Origin: a virus
Virus record (IMG/VR): IMGVR_UViG_3300036944_001031
Span: 1 to 37,505 of that record
Reading direction: 5' to 3' (one strand)
Length of the DNA: 37,505 nt
The notes beneath the pieces were generated by a model. It worked only from the letters and a program-made list of their open reading frames with translations, had not been told where the DNA came from and did no database searches. Positions 23,799 through 29,817 of the stretch are shown here, one piece after another. Every line of letters begins with the position of its first letter. The stretch's first letter is position 1. The translations under genes were made by a program, and so were the position numbers.

Positions 23799-24367
23799 GA
23801 TATCTTTTCCTTTATAGTTTTAATCATAAGCTCTGCAAGCTCTGGCTCGCCTCTCCATCCATTCCAATACTTAGTGATAGAAATTTCCCATTCATCATTT
23901 AATTCGCACCACATCCGCAAGTACCTAACATCAGCTACCATCAACATACAGATTAGCTGATTACTTTCGGCTAACGGGTCAATAATAGCGCTATATACTA
24001 CATCAAGGTATAACCACATTCGCTCAAGCCAGGTATCAGGCTCGCCAGAACATCGCTTGAAGTGACCACGTACTGAAGGGCTGATATAGTCACCGTTTGG
24101 CGGGTTGTAATTTGGATTCACAATATCTTGAAAATTAGAAAGATAAAGCCCGGCAAACAATGGAGCGATTTGGTCTCTTGATATTTTATATTTATTTCCC
24201 TCAACAGGGTGTCGCCGATAAACCGGGCCATTATTATCGTGATAAACATAGTCTCTTAAAAATGGTTTTTGTGGATGATTTGCAACCCACATAATTCCCG
24301 CTAAGCGCGCACTATCAGCGCCGTCCGTCGAGCCAAAATCTACTGGATACCCGTCTTGCCATCTCAT
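23795..24367 (-). CDS. Hypothetical phage protein
   Basis: A 190-residue protein. The frame is open 34 codons further upstream, but the ATG at 24367 has a perfect TTGGAGGAG ribosome site and overlaps the stop of the 41-residue protein by 4 bases (ATGA), so I chose it. Rich in Trp and Tyr (MRWQDGYPVDFGSTDGADSA...MWVANHPQKPF...WNGWRGEPELAELM). I know of no family. No membrane segment or catalytic motif is evident. Confidence 0.65.
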   Translation of the reverse strand: MRWQDGYPVDFGSTDGADSARLAGIMWVANHPQKPFLRDYVYHDNNGPVYRRHPVEGNKYKISRDQIAPLFAGLYLSNFQDIVNPNYNPPNGDYISPSVRGHFKRCSGEPDTWLERMWLYLDVVYSAIIDPLAESNQLICMLMVADVRYLRMWCELNDEWEISITKYWNGWRGEPELAELMIKTIKEKIS

Positions 24368-24489
24368 TTTCTCCTCCAATAAGTTTCGTATACAGTTTCT
24401 GAAAAAGCATAGACCACAATCAAATTCACTGTTGGCCAAAAAATCAAAAATATAATCGTTAAAACCCAACCTTTTGCTTCATTACTCAT
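24364..24489 (-). CDS. Small membrane protein (41 aa)
   Basis: A 41-residue protein read from ATG 24489 with AAAAAGGAGAATA upstream. It has one transmembrane segment (GWVLTIIFLIFWPTVNLIVVY) and a basic end YWRRK. Its start overlaps the previous gene's stop and its stop overlaps the next start by 4 bases. Good ribosome site and coupling support a real gene. Small phage membrane proteins of this kind often act on host or competing phages, but function here is unknown. Confidence 0.7.
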   Translation of the reverse strand: MSNEAKGWVLTIIFLIFWPTVNLIVVYAFSETVYETYWRRK

Positions 24490-25019
24490 GGCTTATTCTC
24501 CTTTTTGTCATGTTTGGAAAGCACGGCTCTGGCAATTTGACCATCTTCAACTCTTAGCTCTTCGTGGCAAAAATGTTGCTCGCTTGCGTAATATTCCAGC
24601 GCCGCTCTAAACTCAGTGTTTTCAAGGGTTAAGGCGTTTAACTTTTCTTTTGCTAAATTAAACTCACTGGTGCGAATAACTTTATAATCATACTGCTGTT
24701 CGCTGTGTTCTCTATTATTTCTTTCATTTATTCTGATGTCTTCAATGAGTTCGCTATTATAATTTTGCAATTTTAAATTCTCAGCTATCAAGGCGGCGTT
24801 TTCATCAACAAGAAGTCGTGCAGTTTTATAGCCAAACTCTTTTAGAAATCTTACTTCTTCTTTCCATTTGTCACATTCAGCTTTTAGGGCTGAGTAGGCT
24901 TGTTCAAGCTCAGTAGCTGCTAAGTATAAATTGTGGAACGCTACGGTTGAGCGTGTCTGTGCGTAGTCTGATATTATTCTTTGCGCTTCGGGCATGGTTT
25001 TGGTTTTTGATTGGCTCAT
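24486..25019 (-). CDS. Hypothetical coiled-coil protein
   Basis: A 177-residue mostly helical protein. I chose ATG 25019 (MSQSKTKTMPEAQR), which overlaps the stop of the 31-residue gene by 4 bases (ATGA) and has GGGAG about 9 bases upstream; an upstream in-frame ATG at 25034 lacks this. Long heptad-like stretches (LYLAATELEQAYSALKAECDKWKEEV; ENLKLQNYNSELIEDI), no enzyme motif. Its first codons repeat those of a 13-codon ORF upstream. Confidence 0.6.
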   Translation of the reverse strand: MSQSKTKTMPEAQRIISDYAQTRSTVAFHNLYLAATELEQAYSALKAECDKWKEEVRFLKEFGYKTARLLVDENAALIAENLKLQNYNSELIEDIRINERNNREHSEQQYDYKVIRTSEFNLAKEKLNALTLENTEFRAALEYYASEQHFCHEELRVEDGQIARAVLSKHDKKENKP

Positions 25020-25111
25020 TTCCACGGCTCCCATATACTAATAATCCACGCAATTGAAAAAATTAAAGCTACTAAAACAAAGGCTGATGCTCCATTGTCT
25101 ACTATAATCAT
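25016..25111 (-). CDS. Small membrane protein (31 aa)
   Basis: A 31-residue protein starting at ATG 25111 after GGAGAGGATACGAA. It has one hydrophobic helix (ASAFVLVALIFSIAWIISI) and ends EPWK. The TGA stop overlaps the next ATG by 4 bases. Strong ribosome site and coupling suggest it is real, although too short for a family call. Confidence 0.6.
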   Translation of the reverse strand: MIIVDNGASAFVLVALIFSIAWIISIWEPWK

Positions 25112-25149
25112 TTCGTATCCTCTCCATTTTTAAATCCTGATTGGCTCAT
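25108..25149 (-). CDS. Very short ORF (13 codons), possible remnant
   Basis: Start ATG 25149 lies right after the stop of the previous gene and 6 bases after GAAGG. It encodes MSQSGFKNGEDTK and its stop overlaps the next start (ATGA). The first 12 bases equal the start of the gene at 25019. It may be a decayed duplicate or a leader peptide that keeps ribosomes moving. Confidence 0.3.
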   Translation of the reverse strand: MSQSGFKNGEDTK

Positions 25150-25493
25150 CTTAAACCTTCCAATTCGATCAATAAATTACCTATTTCAAAAGCTCCAGTG
25201 ATATACTTGTTCACATGAAAACCATTGCTCACAAAAATTCTTCCAATTGTCGGGCCTTCTGTTTTGTGAGCGGTTAAATGAAAGCCTATATATTTTATGA
25301 CTTCGTTTCCGCTTTCTACGTATTTAAAATTCAATCTAACTCTATTTCGAATTGATAAAACTTTCTTTTTTAAAGTTAGTTCAAAATCAGATAAGCGCAC
25401 CGGCAACCTTTCGTATCCTTCTAAATCACACTCAACGCCGCCTTTGCCTAGTGGGTCTTCGGTGTATAGAGATAAGTAAACATAGTCGCTCAT
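25146..25493 (-). CDS. Hypothetical beta-rich protein
   Basis: A 115-residue protein whose start overlaps the previous stop by 4 bases (ATGA). Beta-rich (VYLSLYTEDP, RNRVRLNFKYVESGNEV, IGFHLTAHKTEGP). No family recognised and no membrane segment. A phage early accessory protein by position. Confidence 0.55.
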   Translation of the reverse strand: MSDYVYLSLYTEDPLGKGGVECDLEGYERLPVRLSDFELTLKKKVLSIRNRVRLNFKYVESGNEVIKYIGFHLTAHKTEGPTIGRIFVSNGFHVNKYITGAFEIGNLLIELEGLR

Positions 25494-25792
25494 TCCGCAA
25501 CTCCATTTTTACTAACTGCGCCAGCTGTAAATTCTGCTACAGCTTCACACTTTCGACAGCTAGTTACCTTTCTATCTTCACTATCAAAGTAAGTGCTGCC
25601 TACAAAACAGTCGTGGTCGTCAACTAATTCGACAAGCATAGCAATCTTAGCCTCTACGTCGGTTAGCGCGGCTTGGTAGCCAAGCATTACGTCATCACGA
25701 TACTCGCAATCTACAATGTCACAGTCACACCGAGACATGGCCGCTGCTTTCATTTGCTTTTCAAACCTTTGCTGCAAATTAATTTTGGTCAT
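25490..25792 (-). CDS. Hypothetical Cys-rich small protein, zinc-knuckle-like
   Basis: A 100-residue protein starting at ATG 25792 directly after the previous stop, with TTTGGAGG inside the end of that gene. It has a CDCDIVDC cluster (~22-30), then CF and a final TSCRKCEAVA (~75-85) that could bind zinc. A helical region (GYQAALTDVEAKIAMLVEL) lies between. It may be a small zinc-binding protein that acts on host proteins or nucleic acid; not recognised. Confidence 0.55.
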   Translation of the reverse strand: MTKINLQQRFEKQMKAAAMSRCDCDIVDCEYRDDVMLGYQAALTDVEAKIAMLVELVDDHDCFVGSTYFDSEDRKVTSCRKCEAVAEFTAGAVSKNGVAE

Positions 25793-25954
25793 TTAGATAT
25801 CCCTCCAAAGCGCGTGTCTCATAAAAAATTCACAGCCAATTAAAATAAAAATAATTCCTAAGCAAATACAGCCTAAAGAAACTAGTCCTGGCATAAAGAA
25901 ATCACCGAGCCACCATTCAGGATGCTTTTTTATGTAATAAATAATTTTGGTCAT
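25793..25954 (-). CDS. Small membrane protein (53 aa)
   Basis: A 53-residue protein starting at ATG 25954 with GGGAGTGG upstream and overlapping the previous stop (ATGA). Two hydrophobic segments (GLVSLGCICLGIIFILIGC) follow a soluble basic start (TKIIYYIKKHPEWW). Its stop is directly followed by the next ATG. The first four codons MTKI are also those of the following gene, which suggests that the two starts are related. Confidence 0.65.
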   Translation of the reverse strand: MTKIIYYIKKHPEWWLGDFFMPGLVSLGCICLGIIFILIGCEFFMRHALWRDI

Positions 25955-26109
25955 TTTTTCCACTCCCTAACTATTATCTTTCTTTCTTCAACAGCGCCTT
26001 CGGAGTTTATAAAACCGACTACAAATCTGCATTTCTCACAAATCAAACACCACATCTTTTGAATTGGAATTCCATCGTGTCCACACTTAGGACATTTTAT
26101 TTTCTTCAT
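25951..26109 (-). CDS. Small zinc-ribbon protein (52 aa)
   Basis: A 52-residue protein starting at ATG 26109, overlapping the previous stop by 4 bases (ATGA). It has CPKCGHDG and CLICEKC, two CxxC pairs spaced 11 residues apart, a typical zinc ribbon. No other domain. It could bind nucleic acid or a host protein. Its stop overlaps the next start. Confidence 0.65.
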   Translation of the reverse strand: MKKIKCPKCGHDGIPIQKMWCLICEKCRFVVGFINSEGAVEERKIIVREWKK

Positions 26110-26342
26110 ACTAACTCTTTTCCCGACTGATAATATTTAGCAGTAAAATCAATTCCTAGATCTTCTTCGACCCATCTTTTGAAAGCATTATCGAGATACA
26201 TCGACCAAAAAACAGAAGCCCGAAGCATAGAAATAACTTTATCAGGGCCTAGGCTCTCAACCTCGAAGGCCGTTACTGTAAATTTATTATTTGGCTCTAT
26301 GGCAATGACAAACCTTGCCCGGCTAGTTCTAAAAATCGACAC
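26106..26342 (-). CDS. Hypothetical protein
   Basis: A 78-residue protein starting at GTG 26342 with GGAAAG about 8 bases upstream. The start overlaps the previous gene by 14 bases. Pattern of beta strands then helix (ARFVIAIEPNNKFTVTAFEVE...VFWSMYLDNAFKRWVEEDLG). No family recognised. The GTG start is inferred; there is no ATG with a better site. Confidence 0.5.
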   Translation of the reverse strand: MSIFRTSRARFVIAIEPNNKFTVTAFEVESLGPDKVISMLRASVFWSMYLDNAFKRWVEEDLGIDFTAKYYQSGKELV

Positions 26343-26574
26343 TAAAATGCTTTCCTTTTACGTTTTTATTCTTAGTCCTAACTCCCTTAGCCTCGGAGAC
26401 TAACCTATCAATAGTGGACTTATCTATGACGGTGCACTTATACCAACCGGAAGAAAATAAAACTGATTTAATTTCTTCATATTGTCCCGGCGAAATATAA
26501 GGCAGAGCGACTTTGTCTAGATCTTTATAATTCTGTTTCAGATACTCTACTTTCTGAGCCCTTGTAATTATCAT
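26329..26574 (-). CDS. Hypothetical protein
   Basis: An 81-residue protein, overlapping the preceding gene by 50 bases and the following by 14 bases. Start ATG 26574 (MIITRAQKVEYLKQNYKD). Short helices and beta segments, basic C-terminus (KGVRTKNKNVKGKHF). No family recognised. Overlap on both sides supports coupled translation in the operon. Confidence 0.55.
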   Translation of the reverse strand: MIITRAQKVEYLKQNYKDLDKVALPYISPGQYEEIKSVLFSSGWYKCTVIDKSTIDRLVSEAKGVRTKNKNVKGKHFSVDF

Positions 26575-26746
26575 CCGAATTACCCCTTTTCGAATCTCTA
26601 GCTAACTGTTTAATAAGATCAAAAGCATATAAAGAACCCTCTACAAAATGGCTCCTGTTTTCCGCATGGTCAGTTTTATTCATTTCGATAAACTTACCGG
26701 CCGCTATTTGTCTTAATATTGCTCGATCTATTTTTAAATGATCCAC
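26525..26746 (-). CDS. Hypothetical helical protein
   Basis: A 73-residue protein starting at GTG 26746, directly after the TAG of the MazG-like gene with AGGAG 8 bases upstream. Helical, with AILRQIAAGKFIEMNKTDHAE and a polar C-terminus rich in Ser and Arg. It overlaps the next gene by 50 bases in another frame. No family recognised. Confidence 0.55.
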   Translation of the reverse strand: MDHLKIDRAILRQIAAGKFIEMNKTDHAENRSHFVEGSLYAFDLIKQLARDSKRGNSDDNYKGSESRVSETEL

Positions 26747-27031
26747 CTAATACGCTCCTGTTTTAACATCTAGTTCTTCTATCATTGCCAAAGTTACGGC
26801 AGCAACCTGGACTAGCTCTTTTCTATATTCGTGATGCTCTTTAGCTTGGAAGGTCATCTCGATAATTTCTTTAGCAACCTCGCCGACTTCTTCGGATAGG
26901 ATTGTAAAATAAACTTCTGGCTTATAGTTTTGGTATCCGAATCTTTTAATCTGACTCATACGCTCGTGCTGGATATCGCTATTTATTCCCGAGCGGATAT
27001 TGCTTCTGATTTTTTCTTCTATTTCATTCAT
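26747..27031 (-). CDS. MazG-like nucleotide pyrophosphohydrolase
   Basis: A 94-residue protein starting at ATG overlapping the Gp157-like gene's stop by 4 bases. It has the MazG-type core helices: YFTILSEEVGEVAKEIIEM (ExxE metal site) and YRKELVQVAAVTLAMIEEL. Known: hydrolyses dNTPs or ppGpp-type nucleotides; phage MazG homologues often alter host metabolism during infection. The second acidic site is less complete than in classical MazG, so the substrate is uncertain. Confidence 0.75.
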   Translation of the reverse strand: MNEIEEKIRSNIRSGINSDIQHERMSQIKRFGYQNYKPEVYFTILSEEVGEVAKEIIEMTFQAKEHHEYRKELVQVAAVTLAMIEELDVKTGAY

Positions 27032-27513
27032 TTGTAACTAATCCTTTCGCTAACCTCTATATCCGCACCAGGGACTAGCTCGCCTTGATCGATCGCTTTT
27101 TTTATAGCCGTCTTATCGGGCTCTATTTTAATTCTCACGTAGTCCGGAGGGATAGCTTGAGGGTCTATTATTTTTACAGAGCTAGACTTTCTAGTAGAGA
27201 TCCAGTTTCCGTTGTTTCCGTCCAATCTTGATCCCCTCGCAATTACAACGTCTAAAGCTATTTTTTCTAATTTACATTTAGCAGCGTCAATTCTAGAAAT
27301 GTATTCCTCTGCTTTTTTAATTTGTTCTTTAGTAAATTCAATTTCATTTTTATACTTTGATAAAACAAGAATGTAGTTACTAACTTTAGTTTTAGACTCT
27401 ATTAGATTTGCGGTAAGCATTGTTTCTAATTCTTGACTAATTTGACCATCATTTTCTAATAGTAAGTCCATTAACTCTTTATACTCGTTATTTAGTATTG
27501 TTAAAGACGACAT
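27028..27513 (-). CDS. Gp157-like phage protein
   Basis: A 161-residue protein with ATAAGGAGAGGCG upstream of ATG. A long helical region (KVSNYILVLSKYKNEIEFTKEQIKKAEEYISRID) is followed by beta strands and the end SSVKIIDPQAIPPDYV...DKTAIKKAIDQGELVPG, closely resembling the Siphovirus Gp157 family. Function in other phages is not well defined; it is usually near recombination genes. It overlaps the HNH gene by 13 bases, and its ATG overlaps the MazG-like gene's stop chain. Confidence 0.8.
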   Translation of the reverse strand: MSSLTILNNEYKELMDLLLENDGQISQELETMLTANLIESKTKVSNYILVLSKYKNEIEFTKEQIKKAEEYISRIDAAKCKLEKIALDVVIARGSRLDGNNGNWISTRKSSSVKIIDPQAIPPDYVRIKIEPDKTAIKKAIDQGELVPGADIEVSERISYK

Positions 27514-28019
27514 TCGCCTCTCCTTATATTATTCTGATAGACACAAAAGCATTCTTTACAATATGTATTGTGCTTATCTGGGCTGCTTCTGTTTTTTGAA
27601 AAACATATTAATTTTTTTAGTGTTTTACAGCGTGGGCAAGTTTTGCTTTTCCTAGTTAAGGGATTGCCATATTTTTTATGCCGGTATTTTTTAGAGTAAT
27701 GCCTTAGGTTCTTAATGTGTTCTATCATTCCATCAGTAAGTCGTCTATTGTTTTGCTGTTCTTTTCTAGTTGCCCATCTACAATTTTCTTTTGAATAATT
27801 TCCATCATTGTCAATGCGGTCTATAGAATGATATTTACTAGGTCTTGGGCCCATGTCTTTATAAAAGTTCAAAAAAGACTTGATCCAAGAAGCACTAACT
27901 TTAATTCCTCGAGCACCATAATCTTTGAATGCTTCATTGTCTCTGTTGTAACACCTGCTTTTCATGTGCATATAAGCTACATACTCAACAGATCTAGATA
28001 GACCATGATAGCTCCTCAT
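27501..28019 (-). CDS. HNH endonuclease with C-terminal zinc ribbon
   Basis: A 172-residue protein. I chose ATG 28019, whose ATGA overlaps the bet stop and which has CGGAG 8 bases upstream; the frame also opens at TTG 28043 but only within bet. N-terminal: YMHMKSRCYN, FKDYGARGIKV then DRIDNDGNYSKENCRWA and TRKEQQNN, typical of phage HNH proteins. C-terminal: CPRC(...)CFS and YCKECF, a CxxC/CxxC ribbon. Known family: free-standing homing or accessory nucleases. It separates bet from Gp157-like genes and may be inserted, but the 4-base ATGA overlap shows tight integration. Confidence 0.75.
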   Translation of the reverse strand: MRSYHGLSRSVEYVAYMHMKSRCYNRDNEAFKDYGARGIKVSASWIKSFLNFYKDMGPRPSKYHSIDRIDNDGNYSKENCRWATRKEQQNNRRLTDGMIEHIKNLRHYSKKYRHKKYGNPLTRKSKTCPRCKTLKKLICFSKNRSSPDKHNTYCKECFCVYQNNIRRGECRL

Positions 28020-28975
28020 TTCTTTACTCCGAACAGGGCCCAAGTGTCAGAATATTGCTCTTGATTCATCTCGGACCATTTTAAAATATTATATTTTTTA
28101 TAAAGATGGTGGCTCATTTCTTCTAATGTCCACCCGTTTCGATCGCCTACTTTAAAGAGCTGGTGCGACTGGTCTTTTGAGATTTTAACGTTGTTCGCAG
28201 CGTTTCCGATACGAGATCCAGCATTGTCGCTAGACTGTTTCCCATCGTTAACAGGGTCAGCTTTTCCATCTGAACTGTTCCCATAATTGGCTCCGTTACC
28301 GTTTTCTTTCTCGCTAACTTTTTGGTCGTCTTTCTTTTCATTTTCTTTCTCCTTTTTCGGCTCTATTTTATAGGCCGTTGTTGTTTGTTTTGGCGTTACG
28401 TCTTTTAAATCTTCGGCCTGCTCCATTTCTTCTTGCCCGTAAACCCCACTTAGGTCCTGCGGAAAGGCTTTTCTTAATGCTAGGCACTCGGCAACTTTAG
28501 CGATCATTAGGTCTGGCATTTTTAACCAGAATGGGGTCAAAGATCCGTCTTTCTTTTTAGCTGCATAACTCGAGAATTTAGCAACTGCCCACAGGGGTTC
28601 CTTAAAATCCTCTTTTAAAACTCCCACCTTCGCGGCTACGGGGGGTTTATCAGAAAGCCATACGTCCTTCCATTCTCCATTTTCTCCGCACCAGTAAGGC
28701 CCTAGCTGCCCTGAATACTTGCCCGATCTATTAGCAACTATTCGAAAACCATCGACCCCGGTCTGAAAACTAAAGACTTCCCGTCCTAAACTAGAATCCC
28801 ATCGCTTAACGGCCCAGCATTGCTTCTGCATGGGATCTAATCCGGTCCGATTACAATTAGTCACGAATAGGTCTAATTCCGAATCGGAAGCACCCTTCAT
28901 GATCATATCTTTTACTAACTGGATTCTTTCCTTAGGAATAACTTCGCGTTGAACGTAGGGGGTTATGTTGCTCAT
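28016..28975 (-). CDS. bet: Single-strand annealing recombinase Bet/RecT-like
   Basis: A 319-residue protein starting at ATG with TTGGAG 7 bases upstream. Residues ~20-190 match the Bet family: FVTNCNRTGLDPMQKQCWAV, FQTGVDGFRIVANRSGKYSGQL and VAECLALRKAFPQDLSGVYG. Residues ~195-270 are a low-complexity Lys/Glu/Asn/Ser linker, then a helical end (QLFKVGDRNGWTLEEM). Known: anneals complementary single strands, usually with a partner exonuclease that is not seen in the window. First gene of the minus operon, preceded by a structured leader. Confidence 0.85.
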   Translation of the reverse strand: MSNITPYVQREVIPKERIQLVKDMIMKGASDSELDLFVTNCNRTGLDPMQKQCWAVKRWDSSLGREVFSFQTGVDGFRIVANRSGKYSGQLGPYWCGENGEWKDVWLSDKPPVAAKVGVLKEDFKEPLWAVAKFSSYAAKKKDGSLTPFWLKMPDLMIAKVAECLALRKAFPQDLSGVYGQEEMEQAEDLKDVTPKQTTTAYKIEPKKEKENEKKDDQKVSEKENGNGANYGNSSDGKADPVNDGKQSSDNAGSRIGNAANNVKISKDQSHQLFKVGDRNGWTLEEMSHHLYKKYNILKWSEMNQEQYSDTWALFGVKK

Positions 28976-28978
28976 ATA

Positions 28979-29079
28979 GCTCCAAAAAAGGAGCCCGACT
29001 TGTCCTAGTTGATATTGGCATAAGAATCTAGAACAAGCCGGGCGTGATTTATTGAAAATATTTTTTGTTTGCCAATATC
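28979..29079 (-). promoter_or_regulatory. Structured leader of bet: possible pseudoknot plus SD hairpin
   Basis: In the minus-strand RNA, 29028-29043 and 28993-29008 pair over 16 positions, with two G-U pairs in RNA and no mismatch, around a 19-base loop. In that loop, 29011-29020 (GATATTGGCA on plus) is perfectly complementary to 29070-29079 (10 pairs), which could form a pseudoknot. A third hairpin GCTCC/GGAGC (28979-28983/28990-28994) covers the bet ribosome site and overlaps the first stem by 2 bases. This may switch bet translation. Folding is predicted by eye only. Confidence 0.55.
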
Positions 29080-29128
29080 TAGAATGGGTCTATTTTACTT
29101 TTTTAAAAAAATAAATAGAAAAAACAAA

Positions 29129-29134
29129 ATTATA
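29129..29134 (-). promoter_or_regulatory. Candidate -10 box for the bet operon
   Basis: TATAAT in the minus strand (29134 to 29129), a full -10 consensus, would start transcription near 29122, giving a leader of about 150 bases that contains the whole structured region. I see no matching -35 box at 17-18 bases, so an activator or a phage sigma factor may be needed, or this is chance. GACCCATT-like repeats flank it (29083, 29136, 29168). Confidence 0.35.
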
Positions 29135-29185
29135 CAATGGGTCAAACTTTCCTATTTACTGCTTAAAAATGGGGCAAAAAAGGAA

Positions 29186-29216
29186 AAGGAGTTTACTTTT
29201 TAGGGAAAAACTCCTT
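29186..29216. repeat. Inverted repeat AAAGGAGTTT in the divergent region
   Basis: AAAGGAGTTT and AAACTCCTTT form a 10-base perfect inverted repeat separated by about 12-13 bases at 29186-29217 or so. On the minus strand it is followed by TCCTTTTTTG, resembling a terminator or attenuator upstream of bet. On the plus strand the same block contains a candidate promoter, TTTACT (29192-29197) and TTTAAT (29215-29220) 17 bases apart, that could start the RNA at about 29227. Both readings are weak. Confidence 0.4.
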
Positions 29217-29299
29217 TAATTGATTCTGCAAAAAACACAATTGGTTCAAAGGTACAAAAAAGTCCCATTAAAATCAATTGTTATTTTTACATCAAACAA

Positions 29300-29575
29300 C
29301 GAGAACGGTGAGGGGTTGACTCATATCCCATCATTGCGGCTAAACCGTTCATGCCTCAATGACCAAAGAGTCGGGTTCTGCATTTGTTCCGATGGGAATG
29401 AAACACAGGAGTTGCCTTAACTAATAAGGATACCAAGTAGGCAAATAGCTGTAATTGGTAGAGACTAGTGACGATAAAGCGATTCGTTGAAATTAAACGA
29501 TAGGCCACAATAGAAGTGGTTCATTACGTGGGAAGATCAGGTAAAGAAACAATGTTTCAACCACTGACCTATTAC
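29300..29575 (+). ncRNA. Candidate structured noncoding RNA
   Basis: A gene-free stretch rich in nested helices: GAACGGT 29303-29309 with 29344-29350; TCATTG-GGC 29331-29340 with GCC-CAATGA 29353-29362, whose loop holds the first helix's partner (pseudoknot); GACTC 29318-29322 with 29368-29372; TTCTG plus TTTGTTCC (29376-29390) with GGAATGAA and CAGGA (29395-29410), loop GATG; TTGCCT 29412-29417 with 29439-29444; TCGTT 29484-29488 with 29496-29500; ATAGG 29500-29504 with 29568-29572 enclosing GTGGTT/AACCAC and GAAAC/GTTTC. Strand is assumed plus because the next genes are plus. It matches no class I know; large phage RNAs such as GOLLD or ROOL are candidates. The surrounding 29.0-29.6 kb contains no convincing protein. 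Confidence 0.5.
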
Positions 29576-29619
29576 GGGATGCTTTGTCCTCAAGGAATAA
29601 AACTTAAAGAAAGGATGTT

Positions 29620-29817
29620 ATGGAAGTTGGAAAAACAGGGCTTATTCGAAGGTATAGCGAAGAACAATGGATTGCGGAATGTAAAAGAAGACGACTTAAG
29701 AACGAATTAAAAGAAATTAAACAACAAACGGTCAGTGTTAAAAAAACGATCTTGAGAAAAAATAATAAACAAGATTTAATCCATACACATGAAACAAGAC
29801 AAAACGATAAATATTAA
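29620..29817 (+). CDS. Small basic protein, uncertain
   Basis: A 65-residue ORF with AAAGGATGTT upstream of ATG. Highly basic (RRYSEEQWIAECKRRRLKNELKEIKQQ). It overlaps the ParB-like gene by 29 bases, and a promoter for that gene lies inside it. It could be a DNA-binding accessory protein or a chance ORF at the end of the RNA region. No family. Confidence 0.35.
   Translation: MEVGKTGLIRRYSEEQWIAECKRRRLKNELKEIKQQTVSVKKTILRKNNKQDLIHTHETRQNDKY
29752..29780 (+). promoter_or_regulatory. Sigma70-type promoter, leaderless, for the ParB-glycosyltransferase operon
   Basis: TTGAGA (29752-29757, 5 of 6) and TTTAAT (29775-29780, 5 of 6), exactly 17 bases apart. The expected start, ~29787, lies at the ATG at 29789, which has no ribosome site (CATACAC before it). 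This is the second promoter of this layout in the window. Confidence 0.65.

Noticed and set aside
23580-28975. CRISPR array or toxin-antitoxin module in the minus operon
   Set aside because: No regularly spaced direct repeats, and none of the small pairs match a known toxin-antitoxin family by eye.
29220-29420. A 66-codon reading frame in the RNA region
   Set aside because: No ribosome site, low-quality protein sequence, and it covers stems with clear RNA-like pairing.
29300-29575. Group I/II intron, tmRNA or tRNA cluster in the RNA region
   Set aside because: No intron core sequences, no domain V hairpin, no tRNA-like end or CCA, and no split gene around it.
29516-29710. A 64-codon reading frame starting at GTG in the RNA region
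   Set aside because: No ribosome site before the GTG, overlap with strong helices, and no family resemblance.
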